DNA of 64,000 bases from Magnetospirillum sp. XM-1 (GTDB lineage: Bacteria; Pseudomonadota; Alphaproteobacteria; Rhodospirillales; Magnetospirillaceae), in contig NZ_LN997848.1 in assembly GCF_001511835.1 (NCBI RefSeq), positions 124,001-188,000 of the forward strand, in the 5' to 3' direction. The translations under genes were made by a program, and so were the position numbers. Each line of letters starts with the position of its first letter. The stretch's first letter is position 1. A model generated the notes under the pieces. The model did not search any database. It was not told the DNA's origin and saw only the letters and a program-made list of their open reading frames with translations. This document shows positions 29,150 through 38,379 of this stretch, in pieces.

Positions 29150-30133
29150 ATGGCGGAACGGGGTTGCCGGGAACCCGGCACGGTCTGGGCGGGACATCCG
29201 CTGCTCACCGCCCGGCTGCGCATGCGCCCCGTGGCCGACCGGGACCTGGACGCCCTGGTGGCGCTGCTGGGCGATTGGGACGTGGTGCGCCTGACCGCCG
29301 CCATTCCCCATCCCTACGGCCTGGATGACGCCAAGGCCTTCGTCGCCAACCAGGAAGTCCGCCGCATCGAGGGCAAGGGCGTGGCCCTGGCGCTGGAACG
29401 CACCACCGACGGCGTTCTGGTCGGCATCATGGGCTTCGGGCTGGAGCGCGACGGCACGCCCGAGCTGGGCTATTGGATCGGCAAGGATTTCTGGGGCCAG
29501 GGCTATGCCACCGAGGCCGCCCACCGCCTGATCCGCCATCTGTTCGACACCCTGGGCTTCGAGCGGGTCTGGGCCCATTTCCATCCCGACAACGTGGCCT
29601 CCAAGCGGGTGCTGGAAAAGGTGGGGCTGACCTTCCACTATGTGGATTCCTGCCCCATGCCGGCACGCGGCACCAGCGTCGTCGCCCCGGTCTTCCATCT
29701 GCGCCGGGCCGAATGGGAGATGGCCCGCGGCTTGCGCCCCACCCTGCTGGTGGTGGCCGCCGCCCTGGTGGACGGCGACGGCCGCGTGCTGATGGCGTCG
29801 CGCCCCGCCGGCAAGACCATGGCCGGCCTGTGGGAGTTCCCCGGCGGCAAGGTCCATGAGGGCGAGACCCCGGAAAGCGCCCTGGTGCGCGAGCTGGAGG
29901 AGGAGTTGGGCATCGACGTGCGGGAAAGCTGCCTGGCGCCCGTCGCCTTCGCCTCCCACGATTACGACACCTTCCACCTGCTGATGCCGCTCTATCTGGT
30001 GCGGGTGTGGAAGGGCAACCCCGCCGCCCGCGAGGGCCAGGAGTTGCGATGGGTGCGCGCCGCCCGCCTAGGGGATCTGCCCATGCCGCCGGCCGACATC
30101 CCGCTGGTCGCCATCCTCCGGGAATGGGTATAA
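29150..30133 (+). CDS. Fusion of GNAT acetyltransferase and NUDIX hydrolase (MutT-like)
   Basis: A 327-residue two-domain protein. Residues 1-185 form a RimJ/RimL-type N-acetyltransferase with LTARLRMRPV at the start, the acetyl-CoA loop WGQGYATEAAHRLI near 115 and NVASKRVLEKVGL. Residues about 195-327 form a MutT-type NUDIX domain with the full box G-x5-E-x7-REUxEExGU (GGKVHEGETPESALVRELEE near 230) after LWEFP. The NUDIX half probably hydrolyses oxidised nucleotides such as 8-oxo-dGTP; the acetyltransferase target is unknown. It follows argJ in the same direction and may share its transcript. Confidence 0.87.
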   Translation: MAERGCREPGTVWAGHPLLTARLRMRPVADRDLDALVALLGDWDVVRLTAAIPHPYGLDDAKAFVANQEVRRIEGKGVALALERTTDGVLVGIMGFGLERDGTPELGYWIGKDFWGQGYATEAAHRLIRHLFDTLGFERVWAHFHPDNVASKRVLEKVGLTFHYVDSCPMPARGTSVVAPVFHLRRAEWEMARGLRPTLLVVAAALVDGDGRVLMASRPAGKTMAGLWEFPGGKVHEGETPESALVRELEEELGIDVRESCLAPVAFASHDYDTFHLLMPLYLVRVWKGNPAAREGQELRWVRAARLGDLPMPPADIPLVAILREWV

Positions 30134-30161
30134 TTCCATTCCCTGATGTGGGAGTGCGGTC

Positions 30162-30896
30162 ATGGCCAATGCGGCGATTCTGGTGATCGGCAATGAGATC
30201 CTGTCGGGTCGCACCCAGGATTCCAACGTCGCCTTTCTCGGCAAGGAACTGGCGGAGCGCGGCATCACGCTGGGCGAGGTGCGCATCGTCAGGGACGACC
30301 AGACGGCCATCGTCGCCGCCCTGGACGCGCTTCGCGCCTCTTACACCTACGTCTTCACCTCGGGCGGCATCGGCCCCACCCACGACGACATCACCTCGGC
30401 GGCGGTGGCCAAGGCCTTCGGTGTGGCGCTGGAGCGCGACCCCGAGGCGGTCCGCCGCCTGCAAAGCCGCTACGGCCAGGGCGAACTCAACGCCGCCCGC
30501 CTGAAGATGGCGGAAATCCCCGAAGGCGCCGCGCTGATCGACAACCCCATCAGCCAGGCCCCCGGCTTTCGCATGGGCAACGTCTTCGTCATGGCCGGGG
30601 TGCCCTCCATCCTGCGGGCCATGTTCGAGGGCATTCGCGGCACGCTGGCGGAAGGGCCGCCCCAGATGTCGCGCTCGCTCACCCTGTCGGCGCGCGAAGG
30701 CGACCTGGCCGAGGGACTGACCCGCATCCAGGACCGCCATCCCCAGGTGGAGGTGGGCTCCTATCCCTCCTTTGCCGAGGGCCGCTCGCTGGTGACCATC
30801 GTGGCGCGCGGCATCGATGCCGGAATGCTCGACAGCGTCATGGTCCAGACCCGCGCCCTGGCCACCGAACTGGGCGCCGCAATCGCCGAGGGGTGA
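30162..30896 (+). CDS. CinA N-terminal / MoaB-like molybdopterin-binding domain protein
   Basis: A 244-residue protein of the MoaB/Mog fold as found at the N-terminus of CinA. It opens AAILVIGNEILSGRTQDSN and continues with VFTSGGIGPTHDDITS, the substrate-loop motif. The C-terminal amidase domain of full CinA is absent. Related short proteins are annotated as competence/damage-inducible or as molybdopterin-binding; the exact reaction is not certain. It follows the GNAT-NUDIX gene and precedes a small membrane protein by four bases. Confidence 0.82.
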   Translation: MANAAILVIGNEILSGRTQDSNVAFLGKELAERGITLGEVRIVRDDQTAIVAALDALRASYTYVFTSGGIGPTHDDITSAAVAKAFGVALERDPEAVRRLQSRYGQGELNAARLKMAEIPEGAALIDNPISQAPGFRMGNVFVMAGVPSILRAMFEGIRGTLAEGPPQMSRSLTLSAREGDLAEGLTRIQDRHPQVEVGSYPSFAEGRSLVTIVARGIDAGMLDSVMVQTRALATELGAAIAEG

Positions 30897-30900
30897 AGCC

Positions 30901-31161
30901 ATGACCCCCAAGGAACGCGAGCCCCTGAAATTCCTGGCCCAGCACCTGTGCTACGGCCTTGCCGCCGGCGCCACCTTCGGCGGTCTGGTGCTGGCCACCG
31001 ACTTGGGCCATATCCGCACCATGGCCATGGAGTCTCCCAACCCCGTCCCGGTCCTTCTGCTGCTGTTCGGCGGCCTGTTCGTCACCTTCGGCTCGGTGGC
31101 CATGGGGGTGGGGATCATGAGCCTGGCCAAGGACGACGAACGCGACCGCGACATCTACTGA
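30901..31161 (+). CDS. Small two-helix membrane protein, unknown function
   Basis: An 86-residue protein with two predicted membrane helices: CYGLAAGATFGGLVLATDL at about residues 18-36 and PVLLLLFGGLFVTFGSVAMG at about 50-69, followed by a charged, Asp/Arg-rich tail. The ATG at 30901 lies four bases after the CinA-like stop, which implies coupled expression. I do not recognise the family. It resembles small conserved inner-membrane proteins of Rhodospirillales by length and composition only. Confidence 0.65.
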   Translation: MTPKEREPLKFLAQHLCYGLAAGATFGGLVLATDLGHIRTMAMESPNPVPVLLLLFGGLFVTFGSVAMGVGIMSLAKDDERDRDIY

Positions 31162-31284
31162 ACCGGCAGCCTTTTCCCCTCACCCGGCAGTTTTTTCCGT
31201 CCCGGACCGCTCCCGCCCCAGCCCCCACCTCCCCCTCAAAAATAAAGCTTATTTATATCAATGCACTAGCCCAACCGGCACGAC

Positions 31285-31301
31285 TTGGCCCGCCGCTTGC
31301 T
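31285..31301 (+). promoter_or_regulatory. Sigma-54 type promoter of the flagellar cluster
   Basis: TTGGCCCGCCGCTTGCT at 31285-31301 matches the sigma-54 consensus with one difference in the -24 box. GG at 31287-31288 and GC at 31299-31300 are separated by the required 10 bases. Transcription would start near 31312, 42 bases before fliK. The sigma-54 activator FlbD is encoded about 9 kb downstream, which supports flagellar control by this factor. Confidence 0.65.
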
Positions 31302-31353
31302 GAGGAATGGACGCGAAAGACCGTTCGCAAGCCCATTTCGCGGGGACAAGACC

Positions 31354-33117
31354 ATGACCGTGCAATCCATCGACAAGCGTGTAGTGCCCGAAGCCAACAT
31401 GACTGCCGTCTCCCAGGACAAGCAGCAGGCCGGCGTGTCGGCGGAGGACGCCTTCCTTTCGGTGTTGCAGCAGACCACCCAGCGCTATGCCGGCGTCAAC
31501 GGCAAGCTGGGCGGGCTGAGTTCCGGCGACAAGGTCCTGTCCGAGCACATCACCCGCCTGCACATGGAAGTGAAGGTCGACGCCAAGGAGGCCCGCCAGG
31601 ACGCCCAGCCCGACGCCAAGGACGCCCGTCCCGCCGTCAAGGCCGACAAGCCGTCCCGCGCCGCCGGTGCCGGCCAGGCCAATTCCCGCAAGGCCGACGA
31701 CACCCAGGCCGCCCCGGCTCCGGTCCAGAAGAACGACGATACCGCCACCGTCCAGGCCGCCGACACCGATGCCTCCGACGAGGACGCCTCGGCCCAGGAC
31801 GACGACACCGTCCAGGCCCCGGCCGAGGCCAAGGCCAAGGATGACGAGCAGGTTGTCGTCGCCATCGACGTGACCATCACCGAGACCGTCCAGGTCGTCC
31901 AGGTGGACACCGCCGCCGACGCCCCCACCCTGGACCTCAACGCCCTGGCCCAGAACATCAAGGCCCAGTTGAACGGCGCCGACGATGGCAAGGGCGAGGA
32001 AGATCCCATGGCCGGCCTGTCGGCCGACGACCGCCAGCGCATCTCCGACCTGCAGAGCCGTCTGGTCAACGACGTCCAGGACGGCGACATGGACGACGCG
32101 CTCGACGCTGCGACCGAACTGGTCAACCAGATGATCACCAAGGTGGGACAGCACAAGGCCGCCGCCGAGGCCACGACCGCCGGTCAGGTGGAGAATCTGG
32201 CCGACCAGCAGGCCCGCGATCTGGCCGCCATGCTGTCCGGCTCCAATGTCCACATGGACATCAAGGTTCAGACCAAGACCGCCGATACCGGCCCCGTCGC
32301 CCAGAATGCCCCCACGGTGGTCGAGACCTTCTCGCTGCTCGACCTCGCCGCCCAGACGGCCGGCGCCCAGGGCAACGGCCAGGACCAGCAGGCCGGGCAG
32401 GGCTTCGCCTCCAGCCAGGATGCCGGGCCCGCATTGGTCCAGGCGGACCCCACCCAGACCCAGGACGCGGGTGCCGCCACGGTGACCGAAGCCGAAGCCC
32501 GCCCCTTCACCGCCATTCTGGCCGCCCAGGTCGAAGCCTCCGCCGCCGAGGACGCCGCTCCCGAACAGCGCACGGTCGCCGGTCTGGCCGGCGTGGGTTC
32601 GACCCAGGCCGCCGACAAGGCGTCGGCCGGACAGGCCGCCCAGTCCGCCGCGCGCACGCCCCGCACCCAATTGCAGGCCCAGGTGATGGAGCAGGTCTCC
32701 GTCCAGATCGACAAGCAGGTCAAGGACGGCGCCGACACCATCAAGATCCAGCTGAAGCCCCATGAACTGGGCAAGATCGAGATCAAGCTGGAGGTCAGCG
32801 CCGATGGCCGCGTCTCGGCCACCGTGACCGCCGACAAGCCCGAGACGCTCGCCATGCTGCAAAAGGACGCCAAGGGCCTGGAGAAGGCCCTGGAGGATGC
32901 CGGTCTCAAGCCCGACACCGCCGCCACCAGCTTCAGCCTGAAGGGCGGCGAGCAGCAGCAGAACGCCGATCGCGGCAACAACAACGCCCGGTCACGCCGT
33001 GGCCGCAGCCGCGGCAATGGTGGCGGCGAGGAGGCCCAGATGGCCGGCGCGGGCGCGGCCCAGGCCGCCCGCGGCCGTACCCTGGGCGGACGCTCCGGCG
33101 TCGACATTTCGGTGTAG
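31354..33117 (+). CDS. fliK: Flagellar hook-length control protein
   Basis: A 587-residue protein rich in Ala, Asp, Gln and Lys, as expected for the long disordered ruler part of FliK. The C-terminal Flg_hook domain is at about residues 440-530 (VSVQIDKQVKDGADTIKIQL, then PHELGKIEIKLEVSADG and VTADKPETLAMLQ), which switches export from hook to filament. The tail is Arg/Asn/Gly-rich. I chose the ATG at 31354 (GGGGA upstream) over 31285, which lies at the promoter. flgD and flgE follow, the usual order for hook genes. Confidence 0.88.
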   Translation: MTVQSIDKRVVPEANMTAVSQDKQQAGVSAEDAFLSVLQQTTQRYAGVNGKLGGLSSGDKVLSEHITRLHMEVKVDAKEARQDAQPDAKDARPAVKADKPSRAAGAGQANSRKADDTQAAPAPVQKNDDTATVQAADTDASDEDASAQDDDTVQAPAEAKAKDDEQVVVAIDVTITETVQVVQVDTAADAPTLDLNALAQNIKAQLNGADDGKGEEDPMAGLSADDRQRISDLQSRLVNDVQDGDMDDALDAATELVNQMITKVGQHKAAAEATTAGQVENLADQQARDLAAMLSGSNVHMDIKVQTKTADTGPVAQNAPTVVETFSLLDLAAQTAGAQGNGQDQQAGQGFASSQDAGPALVQADPTQTQDAGAATVTEAEARPFTAILAAQVEASAAEDAAPEQRTVAGLAGVGSTQAADKASAGQAAQSAARTPRTQLQAQVMEQVSVQIDKQVKDGADTIKIQLKPHELGKIEIKLEVSADGRVSATVTADKPETLAMLQKDAKGLEKALEDAGLKPDTAATSFSLKGGEQQQNADRGNNNARSRRGRSRGNGGGEEAQMAGAGAAQAARGRTLGGRSGVDISV

Positions 33118-33128
33118 GAGCAGGTCCG

Positions 33129-33938
33129 ATGACTACCGTCGACACATCAGCCGCCGCCGCCAATACCGCCGCCGCCGCCACCGGCTCGGCCGCGGGCAAG
33201 GCGACGCTGGGCAGCAACTTCAACACCTTCCTGACCATGCTGACCACTCAGCTGAAGCATCAGGATCCGCTGTCGCCCATGGACTCGACCCAGTTCACCA
33301 ACCAGTTGGTCCAGTTCTCCAGCGTCGAGCAGCAGATCAACGCCAATTCCAACCTGGAAAAGCTGATCAAGCTGCAGCAATCCGCGCAGACCAGCCAGGG
33401 CATCAACTATCTCGGCCAGACGGTCGAGGTGTCGGGCACCGACCTGCCGCTGCAGGACGGCGCGGCCTCGCTGACCTACACCCTGCCCAAGGAAGCCCGC
33501 GACGTGAAGATCGTCATCAAGGACTCCTCGGGCAAGCAGGTCGATTCCATCACCGGCGAGACCGCCGCCGGAACCCACAACCTCAGCTGGAACGGCAAGG
33601 ACGCGTCGGGCACCCAGCTCTCCGACGGCCGCTATTCCATCTCGGTGACGGCCACCGCCACCGACGGGACGAGCATTACGACCACCAGCACCACCTTCGG
33701 CCGGGTCACCAAGGTCACCAACGACGCCACCAACGGCACCACCCTGGTGATGGGCGCCGGGACCAAGGGCAACGACATCTCGCTCGCCATGGATAAGGTG
33801 GTCAGCGTCAAGGACAACACCAGCAGCATCAACACCGCCCAGTTGAATGCCGCCAATGCCCAATACCAGGCCGCGCTGGCGCAGCTTCAGGCGCTGCAGT
33901 CGGCCTCCAGCAACAGCACCGGCTCGAGCAGCCAGTAG
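33129..33938 (+). CDS. flgD: Flagellar hook capping (scaffold) protein
   Basis: A 269-residue cap that sits at the growing hook tip and guides FlgE assembly. The N-terminal export and capping region shows FLTMLTTQLKHQDPLSPMDS and FTNQLVQFSSVEQQINAN, both diagnostic. The middle has the FLgD Ig-like/Tudor-like region, and the C-terminus is Gln/Ser-rich and coiled. It lies 11 bases after fliK and 22 bases before flgE. Confidence 0.95.
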   Translation: MTTVDTSAAAANTAAAATGSAAGKATLGSNFNTFLTMLTTQLKHQDPLSPMDSTQFTNQLVQFSSVEQQINANSNLEKLIKLQQSAQTSQGINYLGQTVEVSGTDLPLQDGAASLTYTLPKEARDVKIVIKDSSGKQVDSITGETAAGTHNLSWNGKDASGTQLSDGRYSISVTATATDGTSITTTSTTFGRVTKVTNDATNGTTLVMGAGTKGNDISLAMDKVVSVKDNTSSINTAQLNAANAQYQAALAQLQALQSASSNSTGSSSQ

Positions 33939-33960
33939 GATTTAGGATCAGGAGGATATC

Positions 33961-36453
33961 ATGAGCTTGTACGGCGCATTGTTCTCGGGTGTCTCCGGTC
34001 TGGCTTCTCAGTCCAGCGCCATGGGAGCCATCTCGGACAACATCACCAACGTGAACACCACCGGCTACAAGGGTGCCAAGGTCAACTTCCAGACCCTGGT
34101 GACCAAGCAGGTCTCCCTGACCACCTACTCGCCGGGCGGTGTCCAGTCCAAGCCCCGGGCGGCCATCGACAGCCAGGGCCTGCTGCAGGCCACCACCAAC
34201 TCCACCGACCTGGCCCTGTCGGGCCAGGGCATGTTCGTGGTCAACACCGATCCCGATCCGGCCGTCTCGGGCAACGGCATGTTCGCCTATACCCGCGCCG
34301 GTTCGTTCAAGGTGGACAAGGAAGGCTACCTGCAGAACGTGTCGGGCTTCTACGTCCAGGGCTGGCCGCTGCAGCCCACCAACAACAACGTCCTGGCCAA
34401 GCCGACCGAGGTGACCATCGACGGCAACACCTACATGAAGGCGTACAAGCAGAGCGACGGCACCTTCCATTACGTCAACCAGAACATCATCAACCCGCAG
34501 GAAGTGAAGTCCCTCAATCTGAAGACCATCGGCGGCACCGCCGACCAGACCACTCAGATCAAGATGGGCGCCAACCTGCCGTCGGGCGACACCATCTACA
34601 ACCCGGCCGACGTCGGTTCCTCGGGCTATCATCAGACCAGCGTGCTGATCTACGACTCGCTCGGCGACACCCACAATTTCAACGTCAACTGGACCAAGAC
34701 GAACTCCAACCAGTGGGATGTGGAGACCAAGAGCAATTTCTTCTCGGTGTCCACCACGCTGACCGACGTCACGACCAACAGCACCGCAGCCCTCAAACTG
34801 GTGGGCGAATCGGACGGCTCCACCTCCACCCTGATCACCACGGCCAGCGCCACGCCGCTGGGCTACTTCGCCAGCAGCGGCGCCATCGCCATGCCTGCGG
34901 GCACGCTGGTCAGCAGCCAACTGCCCACGGGGTCGGTCCTCAACATTTCCGCCGCCTCCGGCACCGCCAGCAGCAATAACGGCAACTGGTACGTCAGCCA
35001 AGGCGTGACCACCAGCCCCGCCGTCACCGACCAGGCCGGCACCACCGCCACCCTGGTCTACAACGGCGCCACCTTGAACTTTAACAACGTGACGTTCACT
35101 GCCGCAGGTAGCCCGCATATCGCGCTGAACGCCAGCACGATCACCACTTACAACCAAAACAACTTCAACAACGGCGACTACATCAAGGTCAGCAACGGCA
35201 CCAGCACGACCCTGAACGCCGGCTACTACAAAATCGCCAACAAGAGCGCGACGGGCTTCGACTTGACTCCCGCCGACTACATCGTCACCTCCACCGCCCC
35301 CTATCAGGACCAGCGTGGCGTAACCCCTCCGTCGGGTGCCGCTTCCATGGACATTCTTGACCAGTCGAACCCGTCGCTGGTCTACGGCAGCCAGGGCCGC
35401 CTGGACTTCACCGCGTCCTCAAACGCCGATATCCAGAACCTGCACAACAAGTACATCACCTTCACCGTCGCCAGCCAGAGCATGAAGGTGGTGTTCGACA
35501 CCAAGGGCACGCTCACCCACGCCGCCGGTACCGATGTCATCATCAACCTCAACAGCACCTCCTACACATCGGGCTCCGACGTCGCCAACCTGGTGGCCCA
35601 GGCACTGCGCAATCCCAGGAACTGGTCGGCGGCCACCAACACCGCGTTGACCACCGACGTCGTTTCCATCGGCGGAACCCTGCCACTGTTCCGCGCCAAC
35701 GGCTCGACCGTGGAAATCGTCCAGCAAACCGGCGGCACCACCATGTCGGTGGATTGCTCCAACATGGGCACGACCCTGACCCAGTCGCAGACTCGCAACT
35801 GGACATCGTCCATTCCTTCGCTGGACAACGTGGACGGGAAATTCTCCGTCAACGCCATCACCGCCACCAACCCGGCCATCACCTTCAATGGCGACGGCAC
35901 GCCCAAGCAGATCAACGTCGGCAAGATGGCGGTCAACTGGGCCAATGGCGCGCAGTCCATGACCCTGGTCCCCAACGGCACCGGTGCCGACCAGCGCGTC
36001 AACTGGTTCGTGGGCAACACCTCCCAGGCCGACGGCATGACCCAGTTGGGCGGCACCTATCAGCTGGCCTATCTGACCCAGAACGGCGCGAAGTTCGGCA
36101 ACTTCTCCGGCGTGTCGGTGGGCACCGACGGCGTCGTCACCGCCCTGTTCGACAACGGCGTCCGCCGTCCGGTGTTCCAGATCCCGGTGGCCACCTTCAC
36201 CAACCCCAACGGCCTGGAATCGCTGACCGGCAATTCCTGGATCGAGACCAACACGTCGGGCACCTACACCCTGCGCGTCGCCAACAACGCCGGCGCCGGC
36301 TCGGTGCAGTCCGCCTCGCTGGAAGCCTCGACCGTGGATATCGGTTCCGAGTTCACCACCATGATCGTGACCCAGCGCGCCTACTCGGCAGCGGCCAAGA
36401 TCATCACCACTGCCGACCAGATGCTGGACGAGCTGGTGCAGATCAAACGTTAA
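33961..36453 (+). CDS. flgE: Flagellar hook protein
   Basis: An 830-residue hook subunit, about twice the size of the enterobacterial protein. It opens LYGALFSGVSGLASQS and SDNITNVNTTGYKGAKV (FlgBCGE rod/hook N-terminal motif) and ends with ASTVDIGSEFTTMIVTQRAYSA and ADQMLDELVQIKR. A long Thr/Ser/Asn-rich insertion fills residues about 290-650; this surface-exposed D2/D3 region varies among species. AGGAGG precedes the ATG. Terminator-like hairpins follow its stop. Confidence 0.95.
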   Translation: MSLYGALFSGVSGLASQSSAMGAISDNITNVNTTGYKGAKVNFQTLVTKQVSLTTYSPGGVQSKPRAAIDSQGLLQATTNSTDLALSGQGMFVVNTDPDPAVSGNGMFAYTRAGSFKVDKEGYLQNVSGFYVQGWPLQPTNNNVLAKPTEVTIDGNTYMKAYKQSDGTFHYVNQNIINPQEVKSLNLKTIGGTADQTTQIKMGANLPSGDTIYNPADVGSSGYHQTSVLIYDSLGDTHNFNVNWTKTNSNQWDVETKSNFFSVSTTLTDVTTNSTAALKLVGESDGSTSTLITTASATPLGYFASSGAIAMPAGTLVSSQLPTGSVLNISAASGTASSNNGNWYVSQGVTTSPAVTDQAGTTATLVYNGATLNFNNVTFTAAGSPHIALNASTITTYNQNNFNNGDYIKVSNGTSTTLNAGYYKIANKSATGFDLTPADYIVTSTAPYQDQRGVTPPSGAASMDILDQSNPSLVYGSQGRLDFTASSNADIQNLHNKYITFTVASQSMKVVFDTKGTLTHAAGTDVIINLNSTSYTSGSDVANLVAQALRNPRNWSAATNTALTTDVVSIGGTLPLFRANGSTVEIVQQTGGTTMSVDCSNMGTTLTQSQTRNWTSSIPSLDNVDGKFSVNAITATNPAITFNGDGTPKQINVGKMAVNWANGAQSMTLVPNGTGADQRVNWFVGNTSQADGMTQLGGTYQLAYLTQNGAKFGNFSGVSVGTDGVVTALFDNGVRRPVFQIPVATFTNPNGLESLTGNSWIETNTSGTYTLRVANNAGAGSVQSASLEASTVDIGSEFTTMIVTQRAYSAAAKIITTADQMLDELVQIKR

Positions 36454-36488
36454 TCGTCCAATCCCTGAACCTGCTTCCTAACACCCAA

Positions 36489-36513
36489 CCGGCGGCCAGA
36501 AGGCCGCCGGTTT
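36489..36513 (+). terminator. Intrinsic terminator after flgE
   Basis: CCGGCGGCC (36489-36497) pairs perfectly with GGCCGCCGG (36502-36510) around AGAA and is followed by TTTAG. A second short hairpin GCCCGC-CTGC-GCGGGC follows at 36521-36536. It separates the hook genes from the fliF operon. Confidence 0.65.
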
Positions 36514-36538
36514 AGTATTTGCCCGCCTGCGCGGGCGG

Positions 36539-36561
36539 GGCCAGAAGGCCGCCGGTTTAGT
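36539..36561 (+). repeat. Direct copy of the flgE terminator 3' half
   Basis: The 23 bases from GGCCAGAAGGCC through GGTTTAGT at 36539-36561 repeat those at about 36495-36517 exactly. The copy includes the 3' arm of the terminator but only part of the 5' arm, so it looks like a short tandem duplication. Confidence 0.65.
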
Positions 36562-36705
36562 TTCCGCCCCCGGCGATTGAGGGCAAACAGACTCACCCGG
36601 CAAAAATTGCCGGGCGTTAACCATCTCTTCAGCGGCCCGACCTTAGTCTGTCACCTGGACGCGCGTGCCGGCCGGCGGCGTGCGCGTGCATCCGATGGAG
36701 ACGAC

Positions 36706-38367
36706 GTGAACGCATTCCTGCAGATGCTGCGCGGCCTGGGGCCCATGCGGCTGGCCGCCATCGCTGGCGTCGGTGTCAGCATCCTGGGTTTCTTCATCTA
36801 TCTGATGAGCCGCGTCGCCGCGCCGCAGATGGAGCTGCTCTACGGCGATCTCGACCTGGGCGATTCCAAGGCGATCATCGAGAAGCTGACCGCCGACAAG
36901 ATTCCCTACGAACTCCGCAAGGACGGCACCGAGGTCTGGGTGCCCAAGGACCGCAAGCTGGACCTGCGCGTGCGCATGGCCGAACAGGCGCTGCCCGCCG
37001 GCGGCCGCATGGCCGGCTACGAGCTGTTCGACAAGCAGGACGCCCTGGGCTCCACCAGCTTCCAGCAGAACATCACCATGGTCCGCGCCCTGGAAGGCGA
37101 ACTGTCCAAGACCATCCGCTCCATCGACAAGGTCAAGGCCGCCCGCGTCCACCTGGTGCTGCCCAAGCGCGAGGCCTTCTCGCGCGATACCCAGGAACCG
37201 TCGGCCTCGGTGATCATCAAGATGCAGGGGGCGGGCCGCCTGGACAAGGGGCAGGTCAGCGCCATCCAGCACCTGATCGCCGCCGCCGTTCCCAAGATGA
37301 AGCCGTCGCGCATCTCCATCGTCGACGACAAGGGCACCCTGCTGGCCAAGGGCTTCGAGAATTCCAAGGAATTCCAGGCGCAAAGCGCCGAGGAAATGAA
37401 GATCAAGACCGAGGCCAAGCTGGTCAAGACCATCGAGGACCTGCTGGAGCGCTCGCTGGGCCCGGGCCGCGTGCGCGCCGAGGTGACGGTGGACATGGAC
37501 ATGAGCCAGGCCACCACCACCGAGGAGACCTTCGACCCCGAGACCAAGGTGGTCCGCTCCCAGGTCACCGTCAACGAGGGCGAGCAGAGCCAGGACGCCG
37601 AACCCACCCCGGTCACCGTGCAGCAGAACCTGCCCGATCCCAACGCCTCGTCGTCGGGCAACATCCGCACATCGACCAAGATCAACAAGAACCAGGAAAC
37701 CGTGAACTACGAGATCTCGCGCAAGACCAAGAGCACGGTCCGCGAGATCGGCGAGATCCGCAAGGTGTCCGCCGCCGTCATCGTCGATGGCGTGCGCGAG
37801 CAATCGGCCGACGGCAAGCAGACCTCGTACCGCGACCGGACGGCCGAGGAACTGTCGCAGATCGAGGCGCTGGTCAAATCCGCCATCGGCTACACCAAGG
37901 ACCGCGACGATCAGGTCAAGGTCGCCTCCATGCCCTTCTACAAGGGCGAGGAACTGCTCCAGGCCGAAGAACCCGGCGAGTTCATCTTCGGCATGCGCCG
38001 CGACTTCGTCGAGAAGGTGGCGTCGAACCTGGGCCTGTCCGTGGTCGCCATCCTGTTCCTGCTCCTGGTGCTGCGCCCGCTCATCAGCCGCGCCATCGAG
38101 TCCATGCAGGGCCAGGTGGGTCCCGATGGCCGCCGCCTGCTGACCGCCGAGGGCGGCGCCATGCCGCAGCTCACCGGCCCCGGCGCGGCCGCCATGCCGG
38201 CGCCGCTGGGCGGCGAGGAGGAGGTCATCGCCGACGAGCTCATCGACATCGACAAGGTGGAAGGCCGCGTCAAGGCGTCGTCCATCAGGAAGATCGGCGA
38301 GATCGTCGACAAGCACCCGGAAGAGGCTCTGTCCATCATCCGCAACTGGCTCTACCAGGAAAGCTGA
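36706..38367 (+). CDS. fliF: Flagellar MS-ring protein
   Basis: A 553-residue inner-membrane ring protein on which the motor and export gate assemble. It has one membrane helix at about residues 16-37, the YscJ/FliF domain (LLYGDLDLGDSKAII, then MRMAEQALPAGGRMAGYELFD) and a second helix near 441-460. A cytoplasmic tail that binds FliG follows. I chose GTG at 36706 with GGAG 5 bases upstream; the longer frame to 36577 runs through intergenic hairpins. fliG follows after 12 bases. Confidence 0.95.
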   Translation: MNAFLQMLRGLGPMRLAAIAGVGVSILGFFIYLMSRVAAPQMELLYGDLDLGDSKAIIEKLTADKIPYELRKDGTEVWVPKDRKLDLRVRMAEQALPAGGRMAGYELFDKQDALGSTSFQQNITMVRALEGELSKTIRSIDKVKAARVHLVLPKREAFSRDTQEPSASVIIKMQGAGRLDKGQVSAIQHLIAAAVPKMKPSRISIVDDKGTLLAKGFENSKEFQAQSAEEMKIKTEAKLVKTIEDLLERSLGPGRVRAEVTVDMDMSQATTTEETFDPETKVVRSQVTVNEGEQSQDAEPTPVTVQQNLPDPNASSSGNIRTSTKINKNQETVNYEISRKTKSTVREIGEIRKVSAAVIVDGVREQSADGKQTSYRDRTAEELSQIEALVKSAIGYTKDRDDQVKVASMPFYKGEELLQAEEPGEFIFGMRRDFVEKVASNLGLSVVAILFLLLVLRPLISRAIESMQGQVGPDGRRLLTAEGGAMPQLTGPGAAAMPAPLGGEEEVIADELIDIDKVEGRVKASSIRKIGEIVDKHPEEALSIIRNWLYQES

Positions 38368-38379
38368 GGAGGTCTTTAG

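Noticed and set aside
36668..36690. Possible sigma-54 promoter before fliF (GG-N10-GC spacing)
   Set aside because: Only the GG/GC spacing fits in a very GC-rich stretch; the -24 and -12 boxes do not resemble the consensus as they do at 3476 and 31285.
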